Below are positions 34,007 through 42,096 of a DNA stretch of 64,000 nt, one piece after another. The position numbers were made by a program, and so were the translations under genes. The DNA is taken from positions 2,220,001-2,284,000 of the forward strand of contig NZ_AP023439.1 of NCBI RefSeq assembly GCF_014701095.1, written 5' to 3'. The notes below the pieces were generated by a model that saw only the letters and a list, made by a program, of their open reading frames with translations, searched no databases and had not been told where the DNA came from. This DNA comes from Streptomyces tuirus (lineage in GTDB: Bacteria > Actinomycetota > Actinomycetes > Streptomycetales > Streptomycetaceae). The stretch's first letter is position 1. Every line of letters begins with the position of its first letter.

Positions 34007-35164
34007 ATGGAACGTCGTAGCCTCCTGCGTGCGGCCGTCCTCGGCGGCACATCGGCCGCCCTGGGCGGAACCCTGTGGCGCGGCGCCGCGTACGCGGCCC
34101 CGGCCCAGCCCGGCACCGGCCCCTACGGGCCGCTTGGTTCCCCGGACGCCAACGGCATCAGACTCCCCGCCGGCTTCACCAGCCGCGTCATCGCGCGGTC
34201 GGGGCAGCGGGTCGGGACCACGTCGTACACCTGGCACAACGCCCCGGACGGCGGCGCCTGTTACGCCGACGGCACGGGCTGGATCTATGTCTCCAACTCC
34301 GAGATCAACCCCTCGGGCGGCGCGAGCGCGGTGAAGTTCTCGTCGACGGGCGCGATCACGGCCGCGTACCGCATCCTGTCCAACACCCGCCAGAACTGCG
34401 CGGGCGGCAAGACGCCGTGGAACACCTGGCTGTCCTGTGAGGAGGTGTCCCTCGGCTACGTCTACGAGACCGACCCGTGGGGCACGAACGCGGCGGTGCA
34501 GCGGGCGGCGATGGGCCGCTTCAAGCACGAGGCGGCGGCCGCCGACCCGGTGCGCAAGGTGATCTACCTGACCGAGGACGAGTCGAACGGCCGCTTCTAC
34601 CGCTTCGTCGCGACCACCTGGGGCAACCTGTCGTCCGGCACACTCCAGGTGATGGTCGCGGGCAGCGCCACCAGCGGCTCCTTCACCTGGACCGACATTC
34701 CCGACCCGGACGGCTCCCCGACGGCCACCCGCTCCCAGGTCTCCGGCTCCAAGTCCTTCAACGGCGCCGAGGGCTGCCACTACGCGAACGACACCGTCTG
34801 GTTCACCACCAAGGGCGACAACCGCGTCTGGCAGCTCAACCTCCTCGACAACACCTACGAGCTGGCCTACGACGACTCCCTAGTCAACGGCACGACCCCG
34901 CTCACCGGCGTGGACAACATCACCGGCACCACCTCCGGCGACCTCTTCGTCGCCGAGGACGGCGGCACCATGGAAATCTGCGTGATCACCCCGGACGACG
35001 TCGTCGCCTCGTTCCTGCGCATCGACGGCCAGTCGGCCTCGGAGATCACCGGCCCGGCCTTCTCCCCGAACGGCACCCGCCTCTACTTCTCCAGCCAACG
35101 CGGCACCAGCGGCTCGTCCTCGGGCGGCATCACCTACGAGGTGACGGGCCCGTTCCGCTCGTAG
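34007..35164 (+). CDS. Secreted PhoX/DUF839-like protein
   Basis: A 385-residue exported protein. The N-terminus MERRSLLRAAVLGGTSAALGG has a twin-arginine-like motif and a hydrophobic core ending AAYAAPA. The mature part resembles PhoX/DUF839 beta-propellers, with SCEEVSLGYVYETDP, ESNGRFYRFVATTWG, WFTTKGDNRVWQLNL and LFVAEDGGTMEICVI. PhoX enzymes are Ca/Fe phosphatases, but whether the active-site residues are complete cannot be judged here. ATG 34007 follows TTGGAGCGAG. It follows the two-component genes by 170 bp and may be independent. Confidence 0.8.
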   Translation: MERRSLLRAAVLGGTSAALGGTLWRGAAYAAPAQPGTGPYGPLGSPDANGIRLPAGFTSRVIARSGQRVGTTSYTWHNAPDGGACYADGTGWIYVSNSEINPSGGASAVKFSSTGAITAAYRILSNTRQNCAGGKTPWNTWLSCEEVSLGYVYETDPWGTNAAVQRAAMGRFKHEAAAADPVRKVIYLTEDESNGRFYRFVATTWGNLSSGTLQVMVAGSATSGSFTWTDIPDPDGSPTATRSQVSGSKSFNGAEGCHYANDTVWFTTKGDNRVWQLNLLDNTYELAYDDSLVNGTTPLTGVDNITGTTSGDLFVAEDGGTMEICVITPDDVVASFLRIDGQSASEITGPAFSPNGTRLYFSSQRGTSGSSSGGITYEVTGPFRS

Positions 35165-35273
35165 CCGACCATTCCGGCTTCACGTGACCATCACAAGTTG
35201 GTCACCTCTCCCTCACGACGGACCGGCCGGTCCTACGGTCATCCCCTCACGTACCAGTCCTGGGGGGATGACC

Positions 35274-35768
35274 ATGACCAACCCGTACACCGGCCCGCAC
35301 AACGGCCCGTACCCCGCACCGCCGGCGCCGGGGCCCGGCCGACCAGCGCCACGCTGGGCCCGGAAGCGCTACGTGCTGCCCGCCCTCGGGCTCGCCCTGT
35401 TCATCGGTATCGGCATGGGCGCGAGCGGCGGGGAGAGCACGGACGACGCGAAACCCGCGTCCGCCGCGCCCCGGCCGACCGTCACGATCACCGCGACGAC
35501 CACCGCCACCGCGACGCCGTCCGCGAAGGAGCCGGAGCCCGCTCCCACCGTCACCGCCACGAAGACGGTCAGGGTGACCACCACGGTCACCGCACGACCG
35601 GCGGCCGGCGGCGGGGCCGACGACGGCGGCTCAGGAGGCGGCGGCAACGTGTACTACGGCAACTGCAGCGAGGTCCGTGCCGCCGGTGCCGCCCCCATCC
35701 ACCGGGGTGAGCCCGGGTACGCCTCCCACCTGGACCGGGACGGCGACGGGGTCGCCTGCGACACCTGA
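35274..35768 (+). CDS. Excalibur calcium-binding domain protein, membrane anchored
   Basis: A 164-residue protein. A Pro/Gly-rich cytoplasmic head precedes one membrane helix (YVLPALGLALFIGIGMGAS). A Thr-rich low-complexity stalk follows (TVTITATTTATATPSAKE), then a C-terminal excalibur domain (NCSEVRAAGAAPIHRGEPGY...DRDGDGVACD) with the DxDxDGxxC calcium motif. ATG 35274 has GGGGGG 6 nt upstream; ATG 35268, two codons earlier, is the alternative. The function of such proteins is not established. Confidence 0.85.
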   Translation: MTNPYTGPHNGPYPAPPAPGPGRPAPRWARKRYVLPALGLALFIGIGMGASGGESTDDAKPASAAPRPTVTITATTTATATPSAKEPEPAPTVTATKTVRVTTTVTARPAAGGGADDGGSGGGGNVYYGNCSEVRAAGAAPIHRGEPGYASHLDRDGDGVACDT

Positions 35769-35802
35769 GCCGGACCCGTCGGTGACCATCGGCGGGTCCG
35801 GC
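35769..35802. terminator. Terminator after the excalibur gene
   Basis: GCCGGACCCG (35769-35778) pairs with CGGGTCCGGC (35793-35802), and the inner TCGG/ATCGG bases can extend the stem. The hairpin starts at the stop codon of the excalibur gene. Confidence 0.75.
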
Positions 35803-35861
35803 CGTTCCACCGTTCGGGGCAGCTCGTTCCGGGCTGCCCAGCCGACGGAAGGAACACCACC

Positions 35862-36380
35862 GTGGACACGACCGTGCCCGCCCCGAACGCGCCGCGTGTG
35901 CTGCCCCGTGCCGAGTGGGTCAAGACGCTGCCGCAGACCGTCGTCGCGTCCTGCGTCCTGCTGCTCGACGCCGAGGACCGGATCCTGCTGCTGCGCTACG
36001 CCGGGGGCCAGCCCGCCGCGGGTCTCTGGGGGCTGCCGGGCGGCATGCTCGACCACGGCGAGGACCCCGTCGGGGCCGCGCGCCGGGAGCTGCACGAGGA
36101 GACCGGCATCGCCCTCGAAGGGGACCTGCCGTTCATCGGCTACGACCACCGGGCCGACGTGCTGGGCACCGGGCCGGTGATCGACTTCTACTTCCACGGT
36201 GGCCGGCTCCCGGCCGGGCAGCCCGTCCGGCGCAGCCCGGAACACGACCACCACGGCCTCTTCGCCCTCGCCGACCTTGAGTCCACCCCGCTGGCCACCG
36301 GGCTGCCCACGCTCACCGCCCTGCTGACGGCGGCGCGTACCGGCACGACCGTGTGCCTGCGGGACGGCCTGCCGCGGTGA
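35862..36380 (+). CDS. Nudix hydrolase (chromosomal, next to attL)
   Basis: A 172-residue Nudix protein with the box GGMLDHGEDPVGAARRELHEETGI, matching Gx5Ex7REUxEExGU. Members cleave nucleoside diphosphates linked to another moiety; the substrate is unknown. GTG 35862 has GGAAGGA upstream. The gene ends 34 bp before the mobile element. Before integration its 3' end faced the ppdK stop across the terminator that now serves as the attachment site. Confidence 0.88.
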   Translation: MDTTVPAPNAPRVLPRAEWVKTLPQTVVASCVLLLDAEDRILLLRYAGGQPAAGLWGLPGGMLDHGEDPVGAARRELHEETGIALEGDLPFIGYDHRADVLGTGPVIDFYFHGGRLPAGQPVRRSPEHDHHGLFALADLESTPLATGLPTLTALLTAARTGTTVCLRDGLPR

Positions 36381-36414
36381 CCGTCGCCGGGCCTTGAAGC
36401 GAACGCGCGAGAGC

Positions 36415-36444
36415 GGGGCGGCACCCCGCACAAGGTGCCGCCCC
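36415..36444. other. attL, 30-bp repeat made of an inverted repeat
   Basis: Identical to 51971-52000. The 30 bp consist of GGGGCGGCACC, an 8-nt loop CCGCACAA, and GGTGCCGCCCC, so the core is itself a terminator-like hairpin. The host flank AGAGC on the left is complementary to GCTCT right of attR. Only the inner 11-bp stem is duplicated. Confidence 0.92.
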
Positions 36445-36534
36445 TATCTGCATGATCAGCCCTGTTACGTCAAGTAGGCCCGTGACCTGCAAGTATGGCC
36501 ATGGTTACGCCCGGACGCACCCGGTTGGGCCCGA

Positions 36535-36777
36535 TCAAGGTGTGCCCTCGTTGTGCCCTGATGCGGACGACGGGGGCACCTCGCTTTCCGTGACCGCCTT
36601 CACGATCCGGCGCACCTGCTGGCGGGTGTAGCCGGTCGCCTCGCAGATGTCCTTCTGAGCGACGCCGTCGACATCCGCCTGCCTGATGGCCGCGGCCAGC
36701 TCTTGACGCAGGATCTCGGTTCGCGCCTCGGCGTCTCTGAACCGGCCTGCGAGCTGCGCCAGTGATCGCTTGTCCAT
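36535..36777 (-). CDS. Small HTH regulator at the left end of the element
   Basis: An 80-residue protein (MDKRSLAQLAGRFRDAEART...). An N-terminal helix is followed by a C-terminal HTH, GVAQKDICEATGYTRQQVRRIVK. It reads away from the transfer operon. Two sites with TGTTCC/GGAACA half-sites lie between it and that operon, so it is a good candidate for the repressor of transfer (a Kor-type role), by inference. ATG 36777 is internal to a longer frame starting at 36804; the shorter form is chosen because the upstream codons lie inside the first operator. Its 3' end overlaps the left integrase-arm repeats. Confidence 0.65.
   Translation of the reverse strand: MDKRSLAQLAGRFRDAEARTEILRQELAAAIRQADVDGVAQKDICEATGYTRQQVRRIVKAVTESEVPPSSASGHNEGTP
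36541..36562 (+). repeat. Left paired arm-type repeats (TGTGCCCT)
   Basis: TGTGCCCTCGT (36541-36551) is followed head to tail by TGTGCCCTGAT (36552-36562), a period of 11 bp. The identical TGTGCCCTGAT, also paired at 11 bp, lies 50 bp inside attR. These are probably integrase arm-binding sites. The distance to attL is about 97 bp. Confidence 0.65.
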
Positions 36778-36786
36778 GGCACATAG

Positions 36787-36810
36787 TGTTCCACTCGTCA
36801 TCATGGAACA
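36787..36810. promoter_or_regulatory. Operator-like inverted repeat O1 next to the HTH gene
   Basis: TGTTCC (36787-36792) and GGAACA (36805-36810) are complementary half-sites separated by 12 bp, 10 bp upstream of the HTH start. The same half-sites form the operator in the transfer promoter at 36860-36876, suggesting autoregulation. Confidence 0.5.
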
Positions 36811-36853
36811 TGACGTTACCTAGATCGGCGATGAATGACTAGGTCCCTCTCCG

Positions 36854-36882
36854 TTGACAGGGAACACCATGTTCCCTACGGT
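36854..36882 (+). promoter_or_regulatory. Transfer-operon promoter with operator as its spacer (O2)
   Basis: TTGACA (36854-36859) and TACGGT (36877-36882) are separated by exactly 17 bp, and those 17 bp are the palindrome GGGAACACCATGTTCCC. The layout is that of a strong sigma-70-type promoter that a repressor bound at the spacer would block. It reads into the gene at 36974. Confidence 0.75.
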
Positions 36883-36973
36883 TGTCCGTGTCGCCGAAAA
36901 CGGCGGCGGCCCCGCCCGGTGCGTCAACACCAAACGGGGCCTCACGGATCACCTGCGTACACAGGAGACCGCT

Positions 36974-37318
36974 GTGCAGAAGTCTGCCATGCCCAAGCCG
37001 TCCGTCGACCGTCTGATGGACACCCCGCTGCCCGTGCTCATCAACGAGCTGGGCGTCACCCTCTTCGACTCCTCGATCACCGACGCCGAGTTCTTCGGCG
37101 CGGTCGTCGAGCGGAAGACGGGCGAGCTGATCCTGTCGATGCCGACCGGCCGGAGCGAGCTGGAGCACGACACCGTCGCCCGCTACCTCCTCGCCCAGGC
37201 GCTCGGCGTGCCGGTGCCGACGATGCCGGCGCCGATCGTCACCCACCGCGTCGACGAGGACGGCGACTCCGGCCAGGCCGACGAGGCGCTGCGCCGGGTC
37301 CGGGGTGGTCGGGCGTGA
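36974..37318 (+). CDS. Hypothetical protein, first gene of the transfer operon
   Basis: A 114-residue acidic protein beginning MQKSAMPKPSVDRLMDTPL. No motif is recognised and there is no signal or membrane segment. GTG 36974 has AGGAG 6 nt upstream. Its stop overlaps the next GTG (GTGA). It is the first gene after the operator-controlled promoter. Confidence 0.65.
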   Translation: MQKSAMPKPSVDRLMDTPLPVLINELGVTLFDSSITDAEFFGAVVERKTGELILSMPTGRSELEHDTVARYLLAQALGVPVPTMPAPIVTHRVDEDGDSGQADEALRRVRGGRA

Positions 37319-37743
37319 GCGAGCGTGACGAGGACCGGGCGGCGGCGGAGTTCGTCGCCCGGCACTTCCCGGAGACGACCCGGTTCCTCGCCGACGACCG
37401 GCGCGGGGAGCTTCCGGTGTTCGGCCCGTTCGAGGTTCAGGGCGGTGTCGACGAGCCGGAGCCGCCGGTGGCGGTGGTGCAGGTGGCGTTCGCGCTGACC
37501 CGCACGCAGCTGCTCACCGTGCTGGCCATGTCCTTCGCCGGTCTCGGCGACCGCACGCCGGAGTCCCTGACGGACGACGAGGTGCGCCGCGAGGTCGAGG
37601 GCCAGTTGGCCGCTGAGGCGATCATCGAGATCGACCACCTGATGGAGGCCAACGAGCAGGCGGTGTTCCCGCCCGAGCAGCAGCGCGCCATGGACCTGCT
37701 CGGTGCCGCCGTCGACCGCGCCTTCCGGGGGGCGTCCCGGTGA
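37315..37743 (+). CDS. Hypothetical protein of the transfer operon
   Basis: A 142-residue acidic soluble protein starting MSERDEDRAAAEFVARHFPETT. A moderately hydrophobic central segment (VAVVQVAFALTRTQLLTVLAMSFAGLG) is likely a buried helix rather than a membrane span. No known domain is recognised. It overlaps both neighbours by four bases. Confidence 0.65.
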   Translation: MSERDEDRAAAEFVARHFPETTRFLADDRRGELPVFGPFEVQGGVDEPEPPVAVVQVAFALTRTQLLTVLAMSFAGLGDRTPESLTDDEVRREVEGQLAAEAIIEIDHLMEANEQAVFPPEQQRAMDLLGAAVDRAFRGASR

Positions 37744-37940
37744 CCGCCCGCTGGCCTATCCGCCGGCCGACCGAGCACGCCGCCCTGCGCGGCGTCGCCC
37801 GGTCGGCGCGGCCGACCCCGTCTATCCCCGCCCTGATGGCCGCGCTCGTCGACAGCATCGAGCGCCGGGACCGTGAGGGCATCTGTTTGGCCGCGCACCG
37901 TGTGGTGCGGGCCGCCGCCCCGGAGGTGGGCGAAGCATGA
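37740..37940 (+). CDS. Small hypothetical protein (66 aa)
   Basis: A 66-residue basic, mostly helical protein (MTARWPIRRPTEHAALRGVAR...). GTG 37740 overlaps the upstream stop, and its own stop overlaps the ATG of the Spd-like gene. Its place within a chain of coupled genes supports it as real; the function is unknown. Confidence 0.6.
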   Translation: MTARWPIRRPTEHAALRGVARSARPTPSIPALMAALVDSIERRDREGICLAAHRVVRAAAPEVGEA

Positions 37941-38740
37941 AGACGAACCCGACTCGTGCCCTGGCCATCGCCGCGGGCCTGGTCATCGTGGCGCTGACCG
38001 CCGCCGCGTTCTGGCTGTCCTACGCGCACCTTGCCGAGGTGGCCCTGGCACACGGCATGCGCGGCAAGGAGATCCGCGCGTGGGCGTGGCCGGCGACGCT
38101 GGATCTGTTCATCGTGGCGGGTGAGCTGCTGATGCTGCGGGCCGCCCTGGCGGGCCGTGTCGACCGCTGGGCGATCGGCCTGACCGTGGTCGGCTCCGGT
38201 AGCTCGATCGCCCTGAACGTGGCGGGTGTCGGCTCCGCTGCTGAGCCACTGGACTACGTGGTCGCCGCCGTGCCGCCCACGGCCGCGCTGCTGGCGTTCG
38301 GTGCCCTCATGCGGCAGATCCACCAGGCCCTCGCCGGTCAGGTGGCAGGTGCGCAGAATTACGCACCTGATGCACAGCCCGTAACCGAGGTGACCGCCCC
38401 GGTGACCGTCGAGCGGGTCGAGGATGACCAGCCGAAGCCCGCGCTGGAGCCTGCCCCGGTGGTCATCCCGGCTGATCGGACCCTGACTGCCGCGCCGTTC
38501 ATGTGGGACGCGGTGAGCGCCCCCAAGGTGACCGCTGCGGTGCCTGCCGCACAGCCCCGGGAGGTGGTCACCGAGGTGATCGCCCTCAGCCCCGCTGAAC
38601 TGCGGCGTAAGGCCCGTGCCCTGCACCGGCAGGCGGTCAGGTCGACGTCTCGGCCGGTGACCATCAAGACGCTGCAGGACGAACTCGGGCTGAGTCGCCG
38701 TGAGGCGACTGAGCTGCGCCGAGAGGTGGTCACGTCGTGA
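37937..38740 (+). CDS. DUF2637-type Spd-like membrane protein
   Basis: A 267-residue protein. Four hydrophobic helices (first ALAIAAGLVIVALTAAAFWLSY) form a DUF2637-like domain with AHGMRGKEIRAWAWPATLDL. A soluble C-terminal half ends in a HTH-like region (TIKTLQDELGLSRREATELRREV). DUF2637 proteins are typical of Streptomyces plasmids and AICEs and are associated with intramycelial spread. The C-terminal HTH may bind element DNA. It is coupled to genes on both sides. Confidence 0.8.
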   Translation: MKTNPTRALAIAAGLVIVALTAAAFWLSYAHLAEVALAHGMRGKEIRAWAWPATLDLFIVAGELLMLRAALAGRVDRWAIGLTVVGSGSSIALNVAGVGSAAEPLDYVVAAVPPTAALLAFGALMRQIHQALAGQVAGAQNYAPDAQPVTEVTAPVTVERVEDDQPKPALEPAPVVIPADRTLTAAPFMWDAVSAPKVTAAVPAAQPREVVTEVIALSPAELRRKARALHRQAVRSTSRPVTIKTLQDELGLSRREATELRREVVTS

Positions 38741-39036
38741 GCGACCTGGAGAAGGCCGCGCGGGATGCGGTCGAGGCCGCCGACAACACGGAGCTGACCC
38801 GGCAGATCGCCGCGATCCTCGCCGCCCAGCAGCTCCTCAACCAGCAGCCGCAGCAGCCGGCGCCGGTCCGGCAGGAGTTCAACGCCACGAAGTGGCTGGT
38901 GATCGGCGGCGTGGTCGTCTCGGCTGGTCTGGTCGCCTCTCTGTTCGCCGTGGCCGTCGCCATCGGCGCGACCTGCGCCACCGTCTGCTTGCTGATCCTG
39001 CGCGGCCTGTGGGCCGACTTCCGGAAGGGAAAGTGA
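38737..39036 (+). CDS. Small membrane protein, Spd-like
   Basis: A 99-residue protein. An N-terminal helical, Gln-rich cytoplasmic part (AILAAQQLLNQQPQQPAPVR) precedes two close membrane helices (WLVIGGVVVSAGLVASLFAVAV and IGATCATVCLLILRGLW). Size, topology and place fit the small spread (Spd) proteins of Streptomyces conjugative plasmids. GTG 38737 overlaps the upstream stop. Confidence 0.7.
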   Translation: MSDLEKAARDAVEAADNTELTRQIAAILAAQQLLNQQPQQPAPVRQEFNATKWLVIGGVVVSAGLVASLFAVAVAIGATCATVCLLILRGLWADFRKGK

Positions 39037-39038
39037 CC

Positions 39039-39215
39039 ATGGCCGATGACCTGAGCCCGAGCGACTTCACGTTCGGGGAGAAGGCCCGCCTGGCCGGCCT
39101 GGTCGCCCGGATGGCGAAGCGCGGCGTGGCCGGCATGGACGTCGACATCTCCGACCTGCAACGCAGGGTCGAGCGCATCGAGAACCAGGCCCGCCGCCGC
39201 AAGCACAGCAAGTAG
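39039..39215 (+). CDS. Small hypothetical protein (58 aa)
   Basis: A 58-residue protein, MADDLSPSDFTFGEKARLAG..., with a predicted C-terminal amphipathic helix (ISDLQRRVERIENQARRRK) that could form a coiled coil. ATG 39039 follows the preceding stop by two bases, with GGAAGGGAAAG upstream. The function is unknown. Confidence 0.6.
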   Translation: MADDLSPSDFTFGEKARLAGLVARMAKRGVAGMDVDISDLQRRVERIENQARRRKHSK

Positions 39216-39242
39216 CACCCCACACCAGAGGAGTCCAATCTC

Positions 39243-39659
39243 ATGACCGAGACGCTCGAGACCATCCGCTTCACCGCTGACGTCGTCGTCACCACGACCG
39301 ACGGACACGTCCTGCTGATCGAGCGCGGCTGGGACCCCCACAAGGGTCAGTGGGCGCTGCCCGGCGGGCACGTCGACCCGGGCGAGACGAGCCGTGAGGC
39401 CGCCGCCCGCGAGCTCGCCGAAGAGGCTGGCGTGTACGCGATGCTGCGGGAGCTGTCCCTGATTGGGGTGTTCGACGCCCCCGACCGGGACCCGCGCGGC
39501 CGGTACGTCACCGTCGCCTACCACCTGACCGTCATCCCCGGCACGCCCGTCGAAGCCGGTGACGACGCCGTGCGGGCCGAATGGTGGCCGCTGGAGGCCC
39601 TGCCGCCGCTCGCGTTCGACCACGGCGGCATCATCCGCGCCGCCACGACCAGCAAGTAG
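39243..39659 (+). CDS. Nudix hydrolase of the transfer operon
   Basis: A 138-residue Nudix protein with the box GGHVDPGETSREAAARELAEEAGV and the preceding strand VLLIERGWDPHKGQWALPGG. AICEs of the pSAM2 type often carry a Nudix gene near their transfer or replication functions. AGAGGAG precedes ATG 39243. A strong terminator follows directly, separating it from the translocase gene. Confidence 0.88.
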   Translation: MTETLETIRFTADVVVTTTDGHVLLIERGWDPHKGQWALPGGHVDPGETSREAAARELAEEAGVYAMLRELSLIGVFDAPDRDPRGRYVTVAYHLTVIPGTPVEAGDDAVRAEWWPLEALPPLAFDHGGIIRAATTSK

Positions 39660-39665
39660 CAACGC

Positions 39666-39708
39666 CCCGGGGCGGCCGTCCGCCTGGCAGCAAGCCGGCC
39701 GCCCCGGG
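39666..39708 (+). terminator. Terminator between the Nudix and translocase genes
   Basis: CCCGGGGCGGCCG (39666-39678) pairs with CGGCCGCCCCGGG (39696-39708), a 13-bp perfect stem with a 17-nt loop, 7 bp after the Nudix stop. It ends the first transfer-operon transcript or reduces flow into the translocase gene. Confidence 0.75.
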
Positions 39709-39745
39709 CCCACCTGTCCATTTCTGAACACCTGGAGAGATCAGC

Positions 39746-41887
39746 ATGACCGAGACTGCCCCGGAGCGCGTAAACGGGCACGTCAAGCCGCAGGTATCCC
39801 TACTCAAGTTCGCGCCCGAGCAGCCTGCCGCGCCGGATGACGAGAAGGGGTACACGTTGACGTGTACCCCTGGCGGTGACCAGCCTCGTCGGCGAGTGCG
39901 TATCGACCACCTGCGCAAGGTCGTCGTCGAGGTCCGCACCCACGCCGGCTACCGGGCCGCCGTCCGGCACGGCTCCTACGTCGTCGGCGGCAGCCGCATC
40001 CTGGCCCGCCGCGTCTGGGACTCGCGCACCACCGCCCGCCACGAGCGGATGATGCGGGCCGCGGAGGCAGCCGGGCAGGAAGACATCGCCCGCGACTGGG
40101 AGCAGCGCGCCTACATCTTCCGCCAGTCCCGCCACCGGCGCCGCATGGAGCTGCTGCAGCTGGCCATCAACGCCCCCAAGGCCGTAGCCATGGGCGCGGC
40201 CGGCGGAGCGGGCATCCTGCTGATGCTCGGCATCATGCTGGCCTGGGCCAACCAGGACGTATCCGACGTGCTCACCCCCATCAGGACGGTCGTCGACCTG
40301 GTCGCCTGGGCCGCGTTCATCGCTGGTGTCATCTGGGATCCGCTGCTCACCGCCCTGCCGTGGCTGGCCCTCGCAGGGGTGTGGGCGGTCGGCCGGCACC
40401 GCCAGGCGGCCCCCGCCTGGGCCCTGCCCGGCGACCCCGAGCAGCGCGACGTCGTACCGGATGAGAACGCCATCCTGCGCGCCCTGGGCAACCTGGGCAT
40501 CGCCCCGCTGAACAAGGCCATCAAGGACGGGTGGCAGCCCCGTTGGGTGCAGCCCACCACCCGCTCCGGGAACGGCTGGCACACCCAACTGCAGCTGCCC
40601 ATGGGCGTCACCGTCGAGATGATCGCGGCGAAAAAGAACGTCCTGGCGCACAACCTGCTGCGCAAGCCCGTCGAGACGTGGCCCACCGAGCCGCCTAAGC
40701 AGCCCGGCGTGCTCGACCTGTGGGTTGCTGACCAGGGCTCCCTGTCCGGGGAAGTACCGCCGTGGCCGCTCCTGCACGAGGGCACCACCGACTACTTCAG
40801 GGGCGTGCCCATCGCCGTGTCGCAGCGCGGCGAGCCGATCATCGGCAAGCTGATGGCCGCGAACTACATGGTCGGCGGCATCATGGGCTCGGGTAAGACG
40901 TCCATCGTCATCACCCTGCTGCTCGGCGCGATCCTCGACCCGCTGGTGGTCGTCGAGGCCTACGTCATGGCGTACAACGTCGACTACGACCCGCTCAAGC
41001 CGCGCCTGCGGGTGCTGGTCAAGGGCGACGAGGACGACGACCTCAAGGCCGCCCTGGTCGCCCTGCGGAACCTGCGCGACGAAGTGACCGAGCGGGGCAA
41101 GCTGCTGGAGTCCCTGGGCGGTGAGGCCACCAAGCTGACACGCGACCTGGCCCTGAAGGACCCGCGGATGCGGCCCAAGGTCGTCGTGTTCGACGAGTGC
41201 CACGAGCTGTTCATGCACAAGGAGTACGGCAAGGAGGCCGCTGAGCTGGCCATCAAGGTGATGAAGAAGGCCCGCAAGGTGGGCATCACCCTGATCTGGA
41301 CCACGGTGTCCCCGACCGCGGAGAGCCTGCCGCGCGACGTTACCCGCAACACCTCCCACCGCCTGGCGTTCGCGGTCGGCGACCACGTCGCCAACGACGG
41401 GCTGCTCGGCTCCGGAAAGCACAAGGCCGGCATCACCGCCACCACCCTGATCCCCGGCGAGGACGTCGGCACGGCGGTGAGCGTCGGCTTCAGCAACAAG
41501 CCGTTCGAGGTGATCCGCTCCCACTACATCGCCCGGGATCCGGAGAAGGGTGTCGACGAGGTGACGCCGGTCGTCGAGCGGGCGATGGGCATCTTCGAGG
41601 GCGGTCCGGCCGACGACGCGCCCGCGTTCGCCCCGGTCGACCACCTCGGCGACATCGCGGCCGTGTTGGGGCACGAGCCGAAGATGCTCACGCAGGACGT
41701 GCTGCGCGGCCTGGTCGAGCGCAACCCGGCCGAGTACGAGGGGTGGACGTTCCGGGACCTGCGGCGCGTCCTCGACGACGCCGGGCACGGCGAGTACAAG
41801 ACCGGCGGGCGTCAGCACGTCAGTCTGGACCGCGTCCTCGAGGCCATCGCGGCGCGCGACGAAGACGAGGGAGCCGACGACGAGTAG
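39746..41887 (+). CDS. TraB/FtsK-SpoIIIE-like conjugative DNA translocase
   Basis: A 713-residue protein. An N-terminal cytoplasmic segment precedes two or three membrane helices (about 145-235, AVAMGAAGGAGILLMLGIMLAW and others). A RecA-like motor follows with Walker A GGIMGSGKTS (K384) and Walker B VVVFDECHELF (D483/E484). The C-terminal winged-helix-like part (about 640-700, EYEGWTFRDLRRVLDDAGHG) may read the transfer site, as in TraB. A single hexameric TraB moves double-stranded DNA between mycelia without a relaxase. GGAGAGATCAGC precedes ATG 39746. Confidence 0.9.
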   Translation: MTETAPERVNGHVKPQVSLLKFAPEQPAAPDDEKGYTLTCTPGGDQPRRRVRIDHLRKVVVEVRTHAGYRAAVRHGSYVVGGSRILARRVWDSRTTARHERMMRAAEAAGQEDIARDWEQRAYIFRQSRHRRRMELLQLAINAPKAVAMGAAGGAGILLMLGIMLAWANQDVSDVLTPIRTVVDLVAWAAFIAGVIWDPLLTALPWLALAGVWAVGRHRQAAPAWALPGDPEQRDVVPDENAILRALGNLGIAPLNKAIKDGWQPRWVQPTTRSGNGWHTQLQLPMGVTVEMIAAKKNVLAHNLLRKPVETWPTEPPKQPGVLDLWVADQGSLSGEVPPWPLLHEGTTDYFRGVPIAVSQRGEPIIGKLMAANYMVGGIMGSGKTSIVITLLLGAILDPLVVVEAYVMAYNVDYDPLKPRLRVLVKGDEDDDLKAALVALRNLRDEVTERGKLLESLGGEATKLTRDLALKDPRMRPKVVVFDECHELFMHKEYGKEAAELAIKVMKKARKVGITLIWTTVSPTAESLPRDVTRNTSHRLAFAVGDHVANDGLLGSGKHKAGITATTLIPGEDVGTAVSVGFSNKPFEVIRSHYIARDPEKGVDEVTPVVERAMGIFEGGPADDAPAFAPVDHLGDIAAVLGHEPKMLTQDVLRGLVERNPAEYEGWTFRDLRRVLDDAGHGEYKTGGRQHVSLDRVLEAIAARDEDEGADDE

Positions 41888-41976
41888 GGGAGTTCTCCCT
41901 ACCAGCCTCCCCGCACCGCCTCCCTCACGGTGACCTGCACAAAGGCCGGTTGAGGGAGGCGAGGGAGGCGCATACG

Positions 41977-42022
41977 AAGGGGAGCCCCAGGGCCCGGAAA
42001 CGGGCCTTGAGGCTCCCCTTTC
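41977..42022 (+). terminator. Terminator after the translocase gene
   Basis: AAGGGGAGCC (41977-41986) pairs with GGCTCCCCTT (42011-42020), with an inner GGGCCCG...CGGGCC stem and a T-rich tail. It ends the rightward operon. Confidence 0.8.
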
Positions 42023-42045
42023 TTGCGTCCCTCCCCGCACGCCAT

Positions 42046-42079
42046 GGCCCCCGCCCTCGGTCCTCGAGGGCGGGGGCCT
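42046..42079. terminator. Bidirectional terminator between convergent element operons
   Basis: GGCCCCCGCCCTCG (from 42046) pairs with CGAGGGCGGGGGCC (to 42079), a 14-bp stem with a loop of about six bases. It lies between the rightward transfer operon and the leftward cargo operon. Confidence 0.8.
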
Positions 42080-42096
42080 TTCGCGTTTCTGGGAGG

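Noticed and set aside
36415..36444. tRNA gene or tRNA 3' end as the integration site
   Set aside because: The repeat is a simple hairpin with no anticodon arm, TPsiC loop or CCA context in either flank.
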